Shown here: in pieces, positions 9,701 through 20,746 of the stretch | How positions within the stretch are numbered: position 1 is the first letter of the stretch | Layout of the letters: each line of letters starts with the position of its first letter | NCBI GenBank assembly: GCA_964452085.1 | Contig: CAYVKL010000002.1 | Span: 364,864 to 428,863, forward strand | DNA: 64,000 bases | From: Methanobacterium sp964452085 | GTDB lineage: Archaea; Methanobacteriota; Methanobacteria; Methanobacteriales; Methanobacteriaceae | Direction: 5' to 3' | Program-made: the position numbers and the translations under genes | The notes under the pieces: model-generated | Told to the model about the DNA's origin: nothing | Seen by the model: only the letters and a program-made list of their open reading frames with translations | The model's database searches: none

Positions 9701-9754
9701 ATTGAACTTAACCGAAGCCATGGAACTGAATTTAAGATTACTTTTAAAGACTAA
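6719..9754 (+). CDS. tandem double histidine kinase: REC-PAS-HisKA_2-HATPase-PAS-PAS-HisKA_2-HATPase
   Basis: A 1011-residue cytoplasmic signalling protein with no membrane segment. Domains in order: receiver (about 1-125, phosphoacceptor Asp57, conserved Lys107); PAS (about 143-260); HisKA_2 dimerisation domain with the EIHHRVKNN motif at 276-284; HATPase (about 365-482, DNGVG at 434-438); a charged helical linker; PAS (about 560-685); PAS (about 700-815); a second EIHHRVKNN near 821; and a second HATPase to the C-terminus. Having two whole kinase cores in one chain is unusual and suggests fusion. The start is GTG. The first half is clearly paralogous to the kinase at 55946-57355. Confidence 0.88.
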   Translation: MGNGFKILILEDSTSDVDSIEHELIDGGLEFSSRLVETRKDFIREFKEFKPDLILSDFYFPDFDGFSALEMRNDNSPETPFIFVSSTVGEDLAVQTLLNGATDYVLKNNFSKLVSVVLRALDETEDRLELEVTEKELVENEEKLRKIFESPSDSIIVTDLKGSITELNHATLNLLGFSSVEEILGMNFLDLLAERDRTKAKKSIRSVLYGSPKFREYNFLKKDGQEVPVEVSTTVISDSSGAPVSFVSITRDRTEAKLNEEKLRKSLREKENLLKEIHHRVKNNMQIISSLLNLQSEHVYDDRDAELFKSAQERVKTMAMVHGNVYQSKDLSSINFREFIQTLAFELFSSREAGPNIKLETDIADISMNIETAIPCGLIVNELMTNCLIHAFPEDAISEDITETLKSSDDDVDEVIKIELQIEENGHLILIMSDNGVGLSEDIDFKNPKTLGLKLVNTLVSQLNGNIEIERNNGTEFIITFDEMLYDDRIPSKHSESMSYRSKKLRGKAEDLLKGKIKGFEQIPDDVNEIIHELQVHQIELEVQNEELRDTQIKLEESQRKYYDLYNFAPVGYFTFDEKGMIINVNQTGASLLGVGKSDLINYAFIPYIAPDYRYIFYQNTLKAVETGEKQIFELKLIKKDSSEFFGQLVTVAPFDQKGDSKKLRTSLININERFIAEKALRESEEKFRNMADLLPQIVFEADKKGNITFINRAVFESTGYTEEDFYEEINPIQLLIPEDRNRVKNDIRKVLSGEELGGVEYTALKKDGTKFPIMIYSSKITRNNQVLGIRGVILNMTQIKEAENQIKLSLKEKEMLLKEIHHRVKNNLMVISSLLNLQSRYIRDEASKDIFKESQNRARSMALIHERLYQTTDLKRIDFGDYIRTLSQELFRTYAGDFGLIDLKINVEDIFLDINTAIPLGLIVNELITNSLTHAFPDGMKGEINVDFQRTDDHYEFTVKDNGIGFPYDLDFQKTASLGLQIVNSLTEQIFGEIELNRSHGTEFKITFKD

Positions 9755-9824
9755 AAAAAAAAATAAAGAAAGAAGTAGTTCTCCTCATTAAATACTTGTG
9801 GTGTCAATCAATAATTTAAATGAA

Positions 9825-11372
9825 TTACCAGTTTAAGAGGGTTCTTCTGAGTTCTTTTTCTGATTCTGCGATCAAATCAATCTTTTCTACTTTGATATCC
9901 TTTCCATGTAAGTAATCTGCTAATTCAGCCGGACTTGTGCTTTCATCTACATCCACGATTATAGAATTATTTTCAAAGGATATGATACTGGCACCATAAT
10001 GATCTAATTCATTATGAGTTTTTTCGAGATCATCTACCTTCAACCTGTAAGAGCGAGTTTTATGAGAAATCTGGGCTATATCAATGTTCATCCTCTGCAG
10101 TACAATGAGAACGTGTTTATCTAAAGCATCTTCCATTACTTGGGTGTCTATTGTGTTTTTTTTGCAGTTGATTCGCACTGCCTGGCAAATCTGAGCTAAA
10201 TCACGTGAATGGGCAAAACTTGGCTGTAAACCTTCCCCACCTTCTTTTTTGGATTTATAAACTTTCATAAACCTCTCTAGAGCTGCAGGTTCAAAATTTT
10301 CATTTAAATCCTCCAGATTTCTGCGGAAAACTTCTGTAACTTCTTCAATTTCCGGATTTTTAAGGAAAATGTGAAGAGGAGCACGACGCAGGTGAGCTTC
10401 ATCCATAATACTGATATCCAGGTTGGTGGAAAAGGCCGGAATGAAATGAGTGTGCAATATAACTGGGATACCACGCACATAAACCACATCCTTCTTGTTT
10501 TCCATGGGCACAATTAAACGGTTTAGAATGAGTTCATGGTCGTCGCGTTGTCTTCCCAAGTCATCAATTAGAAGAATGCCTCCGTTTGCCTTAATTATGG
10601 GAGAAGTTTCATAAACACCTTTGTTAGAATCATAATTGGTTTCCAACTTGTTCAGATTTAATTCTGCACCGGTGAGAACAAATGGGGCGTAAATTTTAAC
10701 CCAACGTGGATCATTTGGTTGTTCTTCACACATCTTATGGAAATCAGGGTCGTAAAGTTGTATAATCTTCCCACCAAACTCAATGTATTTGGGAATTATC
10801 AGTGGGGGTAAAAGATCAGGCATAGTGCTGATTATGAATGTTTTACCAGTTCCAGGAGGTCCATAAACAAAGATACCCTTACCAATTATGCATGATTCAA
10901 TTAAGGCCTCTTTGGCGTAGTCTACACCAACCACTTCATTAAAAGTTTTATGAATAACCTCTGGTGGTATGTCTATGGGATGGCGGTGGTGCATTTGGAT
11001 CTTCATAATCTGAAAGTACTCATCATAAGGGACAGGGGCAATACCAATATAAGGATTTTCTTCAGCAATACCCTTAACCTTTTCACGTCCTTTCTTGGTT
11101 ATGGTGTATTCAACACTGGAAAATAGAAATCCTCCACTTACAGGGGCACAGAAACCACTTTTTTCCATTTTACTTAAAGTACTTTCCAAAATATCCCAGT
11201 GGATTCCGGTTAATTCATTAATAGTACTGGTTTTCACTGTTCCGTAGCTGGATATGATTTTAAGAATTAATGCTTTTACAAAGCTGTCTGAAAGTTGAAG
11301 GTCGTCAATATTTTTAGGTTGTTTAAGTGCTTTGAATATTTTTTCCATCTTTTCATCGTGATAGTAACTCAT
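9825..11372 (-). CDS. AAA-type ATPase with N-terminal winged-helix-like region
   Basis: A 515-residue ATPase. Residues 20-100 look like a winged-helix domain; the AAA module follows, with Walker A GPPGTGKT at 171-178 and Walker B ILLIDD at 266-271. A region containing LNRLIVPMENKK and an arginine-rich stretch (LRRAPLHI) fit sensor and Arg-finger positions. Family members are annotated as predicted ATPases with chaperone-like activity in bacteria and archaea; the substrate is unknown. It is followed on the minus strand by no close gene and lies upstream-opposed to the kinase at 6719. Confidence 0.75.
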   Translation of the reverse strand: MSYYHDEKMEKIFKALKQPKNIDDLQLSDSFVKALILKIISSYGTVKTSTINELTGIHWDILESTLSKMEKSGFCAPVSGGFLFSSVEYTITKKGREKVKGIAEENPYIGIAPVPYDEYFQIMKIQMHHRHPIDIPPEVIHKTFNEVVGVDYAKEALIESCIIGKGIFVYGPPGTGKTFIISTMPDLLPPLIIPKYIEFGGKIIQLYDPDFHKMCEEQPNDPRWVKIYAPFVLTGAELNLNKLETNYDSNKGVYETSPIIKANGGILLIDDLGRQRDDHELILNRLIVPMENKKDVVYVRGIPVILHTHFIPAFSTNLDISIMDEAHLRRAPLHIFLKNPEIEEVTEVFRRNLEDLNENFEPAALERFMKVYKSKKEGGEGLQPSFAHSRDLAQICQAVRINCKKNTIDTQVMEDALDKHVLIVLQRMNIDIAQISHKTRSYRLKVDDLEKTHNELDHYGASIISFENNSIIVDVDESTSPAELADYLHGKDIKVEKIDLIAESEKELRRTLLNW

Positions 11373-11435
11373 AATGAATCTCCTAAATGGTTGCTTTCCG
11401 ATTTTAATTTATTAAATATGTTAGAATGATTCTAA

Positions 11436-12116
11436 TTAGAGAATGTTTTTAATTTCATTAATGTCAGAAATTACTTTAACATCCAATTTTTCTTGTTTAA
11501 TTTGTTCTTTTTCTGCTTCTGTTAATATGGAGTTAACCAGTATGGCAGACATTCCAGCGTTGGTTGCCCCAATGATGTCTTCGTTAAACTTGTTTCCCAC
11601 CATAATTGATTTTTCGGCCTGACATCCCATTCGATTTAGTGCCATTTGGAAAATTTCAATATCAGGTTTTTCAGACCCGGCCTCCTGGGATGTCACTACA
11701 TCATCGAAGAAGTGATAAAGGCCTAATCTTATGAGTTTTTCCCACTGTTTTATGGTTAAACCATTGGAGATTGCTCCCAATTGGTAGTTATTCTTTTTAA
11801 GGTAAATGAGAGTGGACATGGTGTCTGGAAAAAGTCTTAATAGGGCGAATTTAACATTATGATAAGTTATCATACCCAGGGCAATGAGTAGTGGGTTTTC
11901 CTCTCCAAGAACTCTTTTGGTTAAAATATTAAAGTGTTTATTATAGTTTGATCCTTTCTCTTTGATAATTTCTCTCAGAAGTGTATAAGCATCCTGATGC
12001 GTTAATGGCAATCCTGCGTCAATCATGGCTCTAAGTGCAGCTTTTCGGGCTAACTCAGCAAAACCAGATGTATCATATAATGTATCATCTATATCGAAAA
12101 AAACAGCCTTGATCAT
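11436..12116 (-). CDS. HAD-superfamily hydrolase, subfamily IA (archaeal phosphatase)
   Basis: A 226-residue HAD phosphatase. Motif I is FFDIDDTLYDT with the nucleophile Asp8 and Asp10; motif II is in AISNG; a conserved Lys occurs in GSEKPDIEIF; and the final acidic motif is in GNKFNEDIIGA. The helical cap between motifs I and II is of the C1 type. It probably dephosphorylates a small phosphorylated metabolite. It is oriented with the ATPase downstream, about 60 bases apart, so the two may be co-transcribed. Confidence 0.85.
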   Translation of the reverse strand: MIKAVFFDIDDTLYDTSGFAELARKAALRAMIDAGLPLTHQDAYTLLREIIKEKGSNYNKHFNILTKRVLGEENPLLIALGMITYHNVKFALLRLFPDTMSTLIYLKKNNYQLGAISNGLTIKQWEKLIRLGLYHFFDDVVTSQEAGSEKPDIEIFQMALNRMGCQAEKSIMVGNKFNEDIIGATNAGMSAILVNSILTEAEKEQIKQEKLDVKVISDINEIKNIL

Positions 12117-12251
12117 AATATCCGCCCCACTATAGATAATTATCTTAACTTGAATTAATTATTTAATTAATTCATGATAGGATATGAATGCATATAATTG
12201 TAATGTATTAATGTACAACATTTTTTTAGGATAATACTGAATTAATCTCTT

Positions 12252-12905
12252 TCAGTTTAAAAAAGCATCTAAACTACTCTGTCGCTCTTTATGAACTATT
12301 TCTTCATGAGAATATCCTAAAGAATCAATAATTCTGGAAACTGCAGGTATAACTTGATTATCAATATAGTATGTTGGGTCATAGTCTGCTACATTGGCAT
12401 CTTCCACAGGTTCAGCACGCTGACTAATGGGCCCTTTCCCTTTAACAACTATATAACGCATTATTGTGCCACGACCAGCTTTTCTTCCTCTTGCAATTGC
12501 TTTTTTAGCAGCAAGAACATGTGGTGCCTTTTGCTGGTATTTGTCTGGATTTTTGGTCAGTTGGGTGTGAATTACCAGATCATTAAGGGGTATTTCGCCA
12601 TTTTTAATCTGGTCAATAACTTTTTTTATGATTTCAGCAGCTTTATCAGGAGATCCATCTTTTAAAATGGCCATCATTATTTTTTCTTGCGTTTTTTTAG
12701 CAACCGGAGCCCAATCTCTTCTGACTAATTCTAAACCTTTAACCACGATCTTATCGTCCTGTATCAGGGCGTATCGTTTTTTAGTGACAAAAAAACCCCT
12801 TTCATAAAATCCTTCAAATTCCAGTTCCATTCCTGGGGGGAGTTCCTGGTTGACTGAATCCAAAAAATTGTCAACAGTTTCTTTAATCTCTTTTCGCAAG
12901 ATCAC
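12252..12905 (-). CDS. polB2: DNA polymerase B small subunit (C-terminal half, PolB2)
   Basis: A 217-residue protein matching only the C-terminal palm/thumb part of family B DNA polymerase. In Methanobacteriales the enzyme is split into two polypeptides, and this is the smaller one; it contributes the thumb region to the replicative or repair polymerase. Visible features are KKRYALI followed by VVKGLELVRRDWAP near the start (palm KxxxGxxxVRRDW pattern) and a C-terminal QSSLDAFL, which fits a PCNA-interacting PIP box. The large subunit is not in this window. The length (about 220) matches the known split form. Confidence 0.92.
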   Translation of the reverse strand: MILRKEIKETVDNFLDSVNQELPPGMELEFEGFYERGFFVTKKRYALIQDDKIVVKGLELVRRDWAPVAKKTQEKIMMAILKDGSPDKAAEIIKKVIDQIKNGEIPLNDLVIHTQLTKNPDKYQQKAPHVLAAKKAIARGRKAGRGTIMRYIVVKGKGPISQRAEPVEDANVADYDPTYYIDNQVIPAVSRIIDSLGYSHEEIVHKERQSSLDAFLN

Positions 12906-13041
12906 ACCAAAATTAGAATCAATTATTTTTTTAATTAGTTGTTTGCCTCTATAATGAGTGCTTATTGGTAATATAAGGGGTTTAAATTAAAATAGGGATA
13001 TTTATTCAGATATTGATATCTGAACAAACATTAAAATTAAA

Positions 13042-13425
13042 CTATTCTTTTATAATAATTCCGTTGATAATACCATCCTGGCCGGGTCTGGAAGTTACTT
13101 TAACTTTACCAACGTTGGTTTCAACAACTGCGCCTTTAGTGATGATATTTCTCCTTACAAAGTGAGTGTTTGCCTGATTTTCAATTACGCTTGTAATTTC
13201 TGCTAGCTCGACTTTTTTGGTTTCAGGGTTAACTACGTTGATTTTCTGTTCAACGGTGAGACGGATCTTTTCGTTTCCACCTTTGGTTCGGATTTTCTTG
13301 ATTTTTCGGTCTCCGATTTTGGTTTCTGCAGCTTCCCTACCAAATTCCATTTTCCTTTTGTTACGATTAGTCTTGGCCCGTGCACCAGTTGATTTTCTCA
13401 CGGATGTTCCTTGCCATATTGCCAT
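13042..13425 (-). CDS. rps8e: 30S ribosomal protein S8e
   Basis: A 127-residue protein with the archaeal S8e layout: N-terminal MAIWQGTSVRKSTGARAK, a basic rRNA-binding region, a middle segment IRTKGGNEKIRL and a C-terminal GQDGIINGIII. It is a component of the small ribosomal subunit. It is transcribed in the same direction as polB2, 136 bases upstream of it. Confidence 0.97.
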   Translation of the reverse strand: MAIWQGTSVRKSTGARAKTNRNKRKMEFGREAAETKIGDRKIKKIRTKGGNEKIRLTVEQKINVVNPETKKVELAEITSVIENQANTHFVRRNIITKGAVVETNVGKVKVTSRPGQDGIINGIIIKE

Positions 13426-13859
13426 AATTTCTACCTCTATTAACTTAATTTATGTTTATTTCTTTCTATTTCAATAAAAAGTCACGGAAATTCATTATTG
13501 AATAATTCCATTGGAGCGTAAAAAAGTCTTCACTCAAGTCTTCATCTCCAGATATAATCAATTTAATGGGTATGATATATTAACCTTTCCCCCTAATTTT
13601 CAAGGTTTTTATGGGAAGGTGGTCAAAAAAATTATATTAAGACCATCAAATAATAATTACTATCCTAAATATGGTTCTTATTGTTTGATAAAAACTGGGG
13701 TTTACAATTTTTTTAATCTTTTTAACTTCATATTGTAAGGGATTCTTAAAAAAATCTATTTCAATGATTATTAATAATTAATCATATAAAATTCACTTAA
13801 AATTGAATTAATCCATATAAAACTTCTTAAATGATACAATTAGGTTTGGGGAGAATATC
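13426..13859. other. divergent intergenic region
   Basis: About 430 bases between rps8e (minus) and the alcohol dehydrogenase (plus), which must carry promoters for both directions. A 75-codon plus-strand frame at 13511-13738 has no start signal or recognisable protein pattern, and I do not call it. Confidence 0.5.
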
Positions 13860-15009
13860 ATGAAAAATGTGTTGGAATTACGAAAATTCGTAGCTCCAGA
13901 GTTTATCTTTGGTCGTGGAGCAAGATTACTTGTAGGACGTTATGCTAAGAACTTTGGGGCCCGTAAAGTTTTAATTGTCACCGGCCCCCATATCCTTTCT
14001 TTAGGACTAGTTAATCCTGTTTTTGAATCTTTGAAAGATGAAGGAATTGATTTTGTAGTGTATTCTGAAGTTAATCCAAATCCCAGTGCTGAGCAAGTAA
14101 TGGAAGGATCTAAAATCTACTTGAATGAAAATTGTAACTTTATTGTAGCAGTGGGTGGCGGTAGTCCCATGGATTGCGCTAAAGCCATAGGGATTGTCAG
14201 TTCCAATAATAAAGATGTATATGCATTTGAAGGAGTGGATCAAGTTCCTATCCCATCACCCCCACTGATCTGCATACCAACAACTGCGGGAAGTGCAGCA
14301 GATGTATCTCAGTTTGCCATAATCACAGATAATCAACGTAAATTGAAAATGGCCATAGTAAGTAAGACGGTTGTACCAGATGTTGCATTAATTGATCCGG
14401 AAACAACAATTACCATGGATAGATTCCTAACCCTATGCACGGGTTTTGATGTTTTAAGCCATGCTGTGGAGGCATATGGCTCTAATGCCAGTTCTCCAGT
14501 CACTGATTTACATGCACTGGAAGCAATCCGCTTAGTTGCATCAAATCTTATTCCCACCAGTAATGATCTGCAAAACATTGATTTAAGGGGTCAGATGATG
14601 TTAAGCAGTTTACATGCAGGATTAGCATTTTCCAATGCGAGTCTTGGGCTTATACATGCCATGGCCCATAGCCTAGGGGGATTTCTAGATTTACCCCATG
14701 GGGAATGCAATGCCATTCTTCTGGACCATGTGATTGAATTTAATTTTGATGCAGAGGTAGAAAAATATATGCAAATAGGCAAAGCCCTTGGACTTGAAAT
14801 GTATGGAAAGAGTGATAATGAGGCCAAGACAGCCCTAATTGGGGGAATACGGGATTTGAAAACTCAAGCTGACATTAACCATTCCCTTAAAGATGTGGGA
14901 GTGACTTTTAATGATATTCCTGAACTTGCAGGTAAAGCCATGAATGATGCTTGTATCATTACCAATCCCCGCAGACCAACCCCGAGTGATGTAGAGGAGA
15001 TATTTAAAA

Positions 15010-15020
<11 letters not shown>
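13860..15020 (+). CDS. iron-containing alcohol dehydrogenase
   Basis: A 386-residue group III (Fe-dependent) alcohol dehydrogenase that would reduce an aldehyde or oxidise an alcohol with NAD(P). The nucleotide-binding GGGSPMD motif is at 99-105. Predicted metal ligands are Asp197, His201, His266 and His280, the last in LPHGECN. A strong ribosome-binding site GGGGAGAAT precedes the ATG. The 3' end overlaps the start of the PAS histidine kinase by 11 bases, so the two are translationally coupled. The substrate is unknown; alcohol use by some methanogens is a possibility only. Confidence 0.88.
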
Positions 15021-16134
<1,114 letters not shown>

Positions 16135-16364
16135 AAGAGAGTATTTAACTAAATCCCAAAATATGTCATTTATTATGAAAGTGTCATAATTATATTCAAT
16201 CTTTAATGGCTTGTTATGGGGTATAATTTAAATATCGTGACATCCCAACTCACTACCATAGAATCTATATTCTATTCTAATTACTTATCCATAATTGTTT
16301 AAAAGCTTTTAATAAACTTTTTAAGGTAAAATAATAAATATTAAACCAAATAAACTGGTGAATG

Positions 16365-17376
<1,012 letters not shown>

Positions 17377-17437
17377 CCTTATTTAAGTGTCAAAAACTGA
17401 TGTAGTATTAATCTGATGAAATGATAGGTGATTAAAA

Positions 17438-17851
17438 ATGCAGGAATATTGGGGTATAAGACTGGTGGCTTTAATTGTCGATGCAATTTTCATAACTCTT
17501 CTCTTATGGGTTTTAACTGCATTAATCTATCCATTATTAGCATTGGCTGGTGGTTTATCAATTTTAAATTTCTGGATTATAATTTGGGGAATTTTAACCC
17601 TGCTTTATTTCGCTGTTATGGAAGGAAAATGGTCTACAACATTGGGTAAGGGATTATTTAACTTGAAAGTTCAGTCTAATGAAGGCCAAATGGACTACAA
17701 AAAAGCATTATTAAGAAATCTCTCCAAGTTTCTTTGGATACCGCTGGTGGTTGATATTGCAATAGGATTTATGGGTGAAAAAGAAACTAAAGAACGATAT
17801 TTAGGCCGTTTTGCCGGAACGAGAGTTGTTAAAACTGAATTAACGGAATAA
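17438..17851 (+). CDS. RDD-family membrane protein
   Basis: A 137-residue membrane protein with the RDD pattern: a first helix with IRLVALIVDAIFI, a second helix, then WSTTLGKGLFNLKV, an RNLSKFLW segment and a third hydrophobic stretch. The family's role is unclear; some members have been implicated in ion transport. The ATG is preceded by AGGTGATTAAAA, an excellent ribosome-binding site. It lies 61 bases after hypE and may be in the same transcript. Confidence 0.78.
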   Translation: MQEYWGIRLVALIVDAIFITLLLWVLTALIYPLLALAGGLSILNFWIIIWGILTLLYFAVMEGKWSTTLGKGLFNLKVQSNEGQMDYKKALLRNLSKFLWIPLVVDIAIGFMGEKETKERYLGRFAGTRVVKTELTE

Positions 17852-17905
17852 ACTTAATTTTTTTTATTTTTTTATAAATAATTATTTTTTCAATTATTCT
17901 TTTTA
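17852..17905 (+). terminator. T-rich terminator region after the RDD gene
   Basis: Several runs of 6-8 T follow the stop codon closely, as expected for archaeal intrinsic termination at U-tracts. It lies between converging genes. Confidence 0.45.
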
Positions 17906-18023
17906 TATAGCTTCTTTTTTTATTATTTCTAACTTAAAACTAGTATCAAATGTATGAAAATAAGGAAAAAAAGAGGTTAACATCTTAATTAATGACATTA
18001 ATCCTCATTTTATTTTAAAATTT

Positions 18024-18287
18024 TTATTCTACAATCCTAACTTCTTGAATTGTGGGTTTAGCAATGGCTCTACCGATTAAGATGGTTGCAACTACTGCGA
18101 TAATTGTAATAATAACTGCGTATATTAATAAACCAGTTATTCCATCTCCTTTTGGTATATACATTAATATAATTGCTTTTATTGTTTCGTTCCATGCCAA
18201 TGCAGCAATTAGTCCAAATGCGGTGGTCATTAATGTTGCAATGGTTTGAAGTACCTGGCCTTTAACTTCTTCTGCCTGTTTTTTCAT
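18024..18287 (-). CDS. DUF5654-type small membrane protein
   Basis: An 87-residue protein with a short helical start (MKKQAEEVKGQVLQTIATLMTTAFG) and two membrane segments, about 20-40 and 52-74, with AALAWNETIKAIIL in between. The N-terminal helix plus LAWNE pattern matches small proteins that I know as DUF5654 in methanogens. Role unknown. A GGGAGG ribosome-binding site on the minus strand precedes the start. Confidence 0.7.
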   Translation of the reverse strand: MKKQAEEVKGQVLQTIATLMTTAFGLIAALAWNETIKAIILMYIPKGDGITGLLIYAVIITIIAVVATILIGRAIAKPTIQEVRIVE

Positions 18288-18529
18288 ATTTTTCCCTCCT
18301 AATAAAAATACCTAAATTATGATTATTATTATAATTATTATAATTTAATAAATTAGGCATTAAACCAACAGTTGGGGATAGGGGATGGTTAAATCAATAA
18401 TAGATTTCTAAATAGAAAGTTGAGTATTCAATTAAATAATTTAATAGTGATGATGTAATATTATACAAAAACTATCAATTCATTTCAGAATATTTAATGG
18501 TTTATTGATTGTTAAGGTAAGTGAAACCA

Positions 18530-19156
18530 ATGTTCATGGGCGCATCTACAAAACAGGGTTATGAAATTGCTGCAAAAAGTAGGGAAATTGTCAGATCCCT
18601 TATAGATTCTAAAACTAAGAACCTGACGCCAGAAGAAAGATCAATTGTGGAGCGAATTGTGCACTCAACTGCAGATCCAGAATATGCCGATATAACTCGA
18701 ATGAGTCCTGACTTTGTCCGTGAAAGTCTCAAGGCAATTAACGCTGAGAAAGACATCTTAACCGATATTAACATGGTCAAGGTGGGTATAAACAAATATC
18801 CAGGGAATATCAAATGTTACATAAGTGATAAAAGGGCCATTGAACTTGCTAAGAAACAAGAAATCACCCGCGCTGCTGCTGCTGTGGAAGTTGCAGCTCA
18901 AGAAGGGTTCGATGGAGTGGTGGCTATTGGCAACGCCCCTACCGCTTTGTGGAAAGTAATGGAATTGGTTGAATCCGGTTCAATGAATATAACCTCAGTT
19001 ATAGGCGTGCCTGTAGGCTTTGTTGGTGCTGCAGAATCTAAAAAAGCACTCCACGAAACATCAATCCCTCACCTGGTTACTGAAGGGCCTAAGGGAGGAA
19101 CTCCCGTAGCAGTGGCTGCTGTAAATTCTTTAATTAATATTTTGAGGTCAGAATGA
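18530..19156 (+). CDS. cbiC: cobalt-precorrin-8 methylmutase
   Basis: A 208-residue CbiC/CobH family enzyme, which moves a methyl group from C-11 to C-12 to convert precorrin-8 to hydrogenobyrinate or cobyrinate in vitamin B12 synthesis. Hallmarks are IVHSTADPEY and ITRMSPDF near the start, VAIGNAPTAL in the middle and GVPVGFVGAAESK. The GTG at 18521 is an alternative start, but GGTAAGTGA sits as ribosome-binding site for the ATG at 18530. Other tetrapyrrole genes (hemL, hemD, cobA) are nearby. Confidence 0.93.
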   Translation: MFMGASTKQGYEIAAKSREIVRSLIDSKTKNLTPEERSIVERIVHSTADPEYADITRMSPDFVRESLKAINAEKDILTDINMVKVGINKYPGNIKCYISDKRAIELAKKQEITRAAAAVEVAAQEGFDGVVAIGNAPTALWKVMELVESGSMNITSVIGVPVGFVGAAESKKALHETSIPHLVTEGPKGGTPVAVAAVNSLINILRSE

Positions 19157-19285
19157 ATTTAAAACATTTCAGGGATTTTTCAGTGTTCATTTACGAATTG
19201 AACGGTTAAAGTTAAATAAGAAATTTACACCTTGAATTTGTGGTTAAAAATTATAATAATTAAGGTATATAAGGAGTGAATTGTA

Positions 19286-20548
19286 ATGAAATCTGAGGAT
19301 TTGTTTAAAGAAGCTAAAAATTATCTTCCAGGTGGAGTTGATTCTCCAGTAAGGGCTTTTAAACCTAACCCATTCTTTGCTCTTAAGGGAGAAGGCCCCC
19401 GCCTCTTTGATGTGGATGGAAACAGTTACATAGATTACTGCCTGGCCTACGGACCACTGGTTCTGGGACATGCATATCCCCCAGTGATGAATACTGTAAA
19501 CGAACAACTTTCAAGGGGTTCGGCTTACGGTGTACCCACAGAAGCTGAAATCGACCTGGCAAAAGAAGTAATAAATCGAATTCCCTGCGCTGAAATGGTT
19601 CGTTTCGTTAACTCCGGTACAGAAGCAACTATGAGTGCCATTAGATTGGCCAGGGCAGTCACTGGTAAGAAAAAAATAATAAAGTTTGAAGGAGCATATC
19701 ACGGTGCTCATGACTACGTTCTGGTTAAATCAGGTTCTGGTGCCGTAGGATTGCCAGATTCTCCAGGAGTTCCAGAAGAAACAACTCGAAATACAGTTTT
19801 AGTACCTTTCAATGATGAACAAGCCATTATTTCTCTGGTGGAAAAGGAAAGAGAAAACCTGGCAGCCATCATTTTAGAACCCATCATGGGTAATGTGGGG
19901 TGTATCCCACCAAAAAAAGGTTTTCTTGAATTTTTAAGAGATATAACAGAAAAAAATAACATAATACTTATTTTCGATGAAGTTATCACTGGTTTTAGAG
20001 TGTCCAAAGGTGGAGCGCAGGAATATTTCGGTGTAACGCCTGACCTGGTTACATTGGGAAAAATATTGGGGGGAGGTTTTCCAATGGGTGCATTTGCAGG
20101 TAAAAAAGAATTTATGGAACGAATTGCCCCATCAGGTGATGTTTACCAGGCAGGAACATTTAATGGAAACCCAATTTCAATCTCTGCAGGGCTCGAAACA
20201 TTAAAACACTTGGACAGTAGATTTTACCAGGATTTAGAAGTTAAAGGGCTGGCAATGCGAAGGGGAATTCAGGACATTCTTCAAGATGCTGACCTTGAAT
20301 ATCAGGTTGCCGGGTTATCATCCATGTTCCAGATTTATTTCACTTCTGATGAGGTCTGGGATTATGCTCAGGCTAAATCAGCAGATACGGAAAAATTTGG
20401 GAAATATTTCCAAACTTTACTCTCCAGCGGAGTTTTTATTCCACCATCCCAGTTTGAATGTTGTTTTATTTCAAAAGCCCATTCAAATGAAGATATTCAA
20501 TCAACATTAGAAGCTATGGAAAAAGGAATAAAAACAGCGGAAGTATAG
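19286..20548 (+). CDS. hemL: glutamate-1-semialdehyde 2,1-aminomutase
   Basis: A 420-residue pyridoxal-phosphate enzyme converting glutamate-1-semialdehyde to 5-aminolevulinate, the C5 route to tetrapyrroles (F430, B12, haem-like cofactors). The PLP lysine is Lys259 in TLGKILGGGFP; FDEVITGFR at 230-238 and NSGTEATMSAIRLAR at 109-123 are typical. Length is normal. A GGAGTGAA ribosome-binding site precedes the ATG. It follows cbiC on the same strand by 130 bases. Confidence 0.96.
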   Translation: MKSEDLFKEAKNYLPGGVDSPVRAFKPNPFFALKGEGPRLFDVDGNSYIDYCLAYGPLVLGHAYPPVMNTVNEQLSRGSAYGVPTEAEIDLAKEVINRIPCAEMVRFVNSGTEATMSAIRLARAVTGKKKIIKFEGAYHGAHDYVLVKSGSGAVGLPDSPGVPEETTRNTVLVPFNDEQAIISLVEKERENLAAIILEPIMGNVGCIPPKKGFLEFLRDITEKNNIILIFDEVITGFRVSKGGAQEYFGVTPDLVTLGKILGGGFPMGAFAGKKEFMERIAPSGDVYQAGTFNGNPISISAGLETLKHLDSRFYQDLEVKGLAMRRGIQDILQDADLEYQVAGLSSMFQIYFTSDEVWDYAQAKSADTEKFGKYFQTLLSSGVFIPPSQFECCFISKAHSNEDIQSTLEAMEKGIKTAEV

Positions 20549-20746
20549 CGTGAATTGGAGTTGATGGACTAAAATAATAATAATTTAGTTTATCAACTAT
20601 TATCCTATTTTTTTAAAATAAATTTTATGATCATTTAATCTCAATTATAATTCTAAACAGCTAAAATAAAAAAAATGAACTAATCAACAAGTAATCATTT
20701 ATTTATCCGTTTTTAAAAGAATTTCAAGATTAAAACATTTCGAAAA

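Noticed and set aside
13511..13738. 75-codon plus-strand frame between rps8e and the alcohol dehydrogenase
   Set aside because: No ribosome-binding site and composition like non-coding DNA.
17852..18020. Repeated T- and A-rich tracts between the RDD gene and DUF5654
   Set aside because: Ordinary U-tract termination sequence between converging genes rather than a repeat array.
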